From NCBI GenBank assembly GCA_020796225.1, contig CM036758.1, forward strand, positions 74,748,866 to 74,812,865: a DNA stretch of 64,000 bases, written 5' to 3'. Below, one piece after another: positions 62,828-64,000 of this stretch. Origin of the DNA: Arion vulgaris. Taxonomy: Eukaryota; Mollusca; Gastropoda; Stylommatophora; Arionidae. The notes under the pieces are model-generated. The model did not search any database, was not told where the DNA came from, and saw nothing but the letters and a program-made list of their open reading frames with translations. Position 1 is the stretch's first letter. Each line of letters begins with the position of its first letter. A program made the translations under genes and the position numbers.

Positions 62828-64000
62828 GTGAAACTGTCTTCAACAACGAACGTGGCTTTTGGAAAAGACACCGTGCGGGTCTGTATGACATAAGCACAAG
62901 TGTTGCAGCGCCGACGGCCACACTGGGTGGTGCCAAAATGACTCTGGATATTAGGCTTGAGGCGATTGTGAACCAACATATCCTTAAGGCTTCTGTCCCG
63001 TCTGTACGCCACCAAAGGATAGTGTTGAAGACTGAACGTGTCTCAGGATCAGACTGAAGAATGGAGAGATGACGTAATAAGACTTTCTTCACAAGGGAAC
63101 TATGAGGGTGGAAAGTTAAGACAAGTTTCACCTTGTCAGAATTGGAAGTTCTATGCTGGTTAGAGAGAGCCTCCTGGCGAGAAATTTGCTGAACGCGCCG
63201 CATAGCAGAAGCAAGCACCTTATCCGGGTATAAGCGCTTACGAAAGAAATCCAGCATCTCGTGAGCTCTATCGAGAAAATCGTCGTCCTCGCTACAGAGG
63301 CGACGAAGGCGCAAGAGTTGAGAGAATGGTAAAGAGTCACGACAAGCCTGGGAATGGGAAGAGGTATAAAGAAGAAAACTATGTGCATCAGTAGGCTTGT
63401 AGTAAACTGATGTAGTGATGGTGGATAGGCTGATAGTGATAGTGATGTCAAGAAAGTTGACGCAAGAGGTAGAGATGTGTGATGTAAACCGAATAGCCGG
63501 ATTGAAGACATTAATGAAATTAATGAAGCGTGACAAATCGGCTTCAGGCATATCGGTAATGCCAATACAATCATCAATGTATCTATGATACACAGACGGA
63601 AGAGGGCCATCATAGGAATTCCATACTAGGTGCTCAAGATGACCCATGAATAGACAAGCATAACTGGGTCCCATTTTAGTACCCATGGCGACCCCACTGA
63701 TCTGCTCAAAGAACTGGTCATTGAACTGAAAGGAGTTGAGAGTTAGTACTAGTTCTGCAAGACGAAGGAGAGCCGAGGTGGAGACAAGTGGGTTAGTTCT
63801 CCTGTCGAGAAAGAACTGGAGAGCTTGAAGTCCGTCGGAATGAGGTATGGAGGTGTACAATGAGCACACATCAAGGAGGAAGAGACGGTAAGTCCTGCCA
63901 GGCAACAACTCAATAGACAAAAAAACAGACAAGGTGTGGTTCGTATCTTTCAAGAATGAAGGTAGTGTGGTGACTATAGGATTGAAGATACTATCAAGAA
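62814..64000 (-). pseudogene. Penelope-like reverse transcriptase frame, partial
   Basis: One open frame from at least 63953 down to about 63030. RT palm motifs SLYTSIP (A), GVAMGTKMGPSYA (B) and YIDD (C) are intact, followed by the thumb RRLCSEDDDFLDRAHEM. Sequence below ~63030 in this frame is out of register with the linker. The N-terminal portion is beyond the window edge. Confidence 0.88.

Larger units (their letters stand above)
62145..64000 (-). mobile_element. Penelope-like element (RT + GIY-YIG), 5' part beyond window
   Basis: A retroelement whose ORF joins a telomerase-related reverse transcriptase to a GIY-YIG endonuclease. On the minus strand the RT runs from the window edge to about 63030: DVCSLYTSIPHSDGLQAL, GVAMGTKMGPSYACLFMGHL and YHRYIDDCIGI (catalytic YIDD). 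The linker in another frame (63015-62800) holds CGRRRCNTC, the Cys motif usual before the endonuclease. The GIY-YIG is in a third frame (62827-62600): IIYAIICKRCNKAYIGETGR and RLSDRFAQHLRDIR. Two frameshifts mean it is probably dead, though recent. The 3' region to 62151 contains the hammerhead-like segment. Confidence 0.9.

Overview
This is a stretch of animal nuclear genome, very rich in repeats and poor in genes. It is best explained as lophotrochozoan, probably molluscan (a gastropod is my best guess, low to moderate confidence). Support: a spliced SLC17-type transporter with GT-AG introns; RTE-like and RNase H-bearing LINE tails; a Penelope-like element; tRNA-derived SINEs; a SPIN hAT element of the type reported from a pond snail and several vertebrates; and degenerate TTAGGG-like sequence. 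Nothing prokaryotic is present. Almost all long open reading frames are artefacts of tandem repeats without stop codons.

Layout. 0-10 kb: a long tRNA-headed retroposon, LINE 3' ends, several minisatellites (16-, 12-, 27-, 62- and 40-bp units) and a U2 snRNA 5' fragment. 10-19 kb: one nearly complete but broken RTE-like LINE (11.07-14.04 kb, minus), 36-, 32- and 67-bp arrays, and another LINE reverse-transcriptase remnant. 19-23 kb: SINEs, LINE tails and a 60-bp array. 23.1-28.7 kb: one 5.5-kb minisatellite of a ~28-bp unit with higher-order structure, followed by a 22-bp array to 29.5 kb. 29.5-39.6 kb: SINEs, LINE tails, AT-rich sequence, noisy 41-bp arrays and telomere-like repeats. 39.6-41.7 kb: another copy of the long retroposon, inflated by ~30 copies of a 35-bp unit. 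42-48.5 kb: LINE tails, SINEs, tetranucleotide microsatellites, a Penelope fragment and a fold-back element.

Host genes. 49.46-55.10 kb (+) carries five consecutive exons of an SLC17 (sialin/phosphate/vesicular-glutamate-type) major facilitator transporter, all in phase with canonical splice sites; the first and last exons are not identified. Its introns hold many small elements, including three related hAT MITEs. On the minus strand 57-60.5 kb holds a candidate second gene of unknown function: a start exon with a GTAAGT donor and a downstream exon in matching phase.

55.75 kb carries the SPIN-like element with a perfect 8-bp target duplication. 61.5-64 kb has a hAT transposase N-terminal fragment and a Penelope-like reverse transcriptase/GIY-YIG element that runs off the window end.

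A recurring theme is that tandem arrays arose inside transposable elements. At several loci a single-copy or ancestral version elsewhere in the window matches exactly one repeat unit. By rough count about a fifth of the window is tandem repeat. Coordinates of decayed repeats are approximate (within about 10-30 bp); exon and MITE boundaries were counted to the base.
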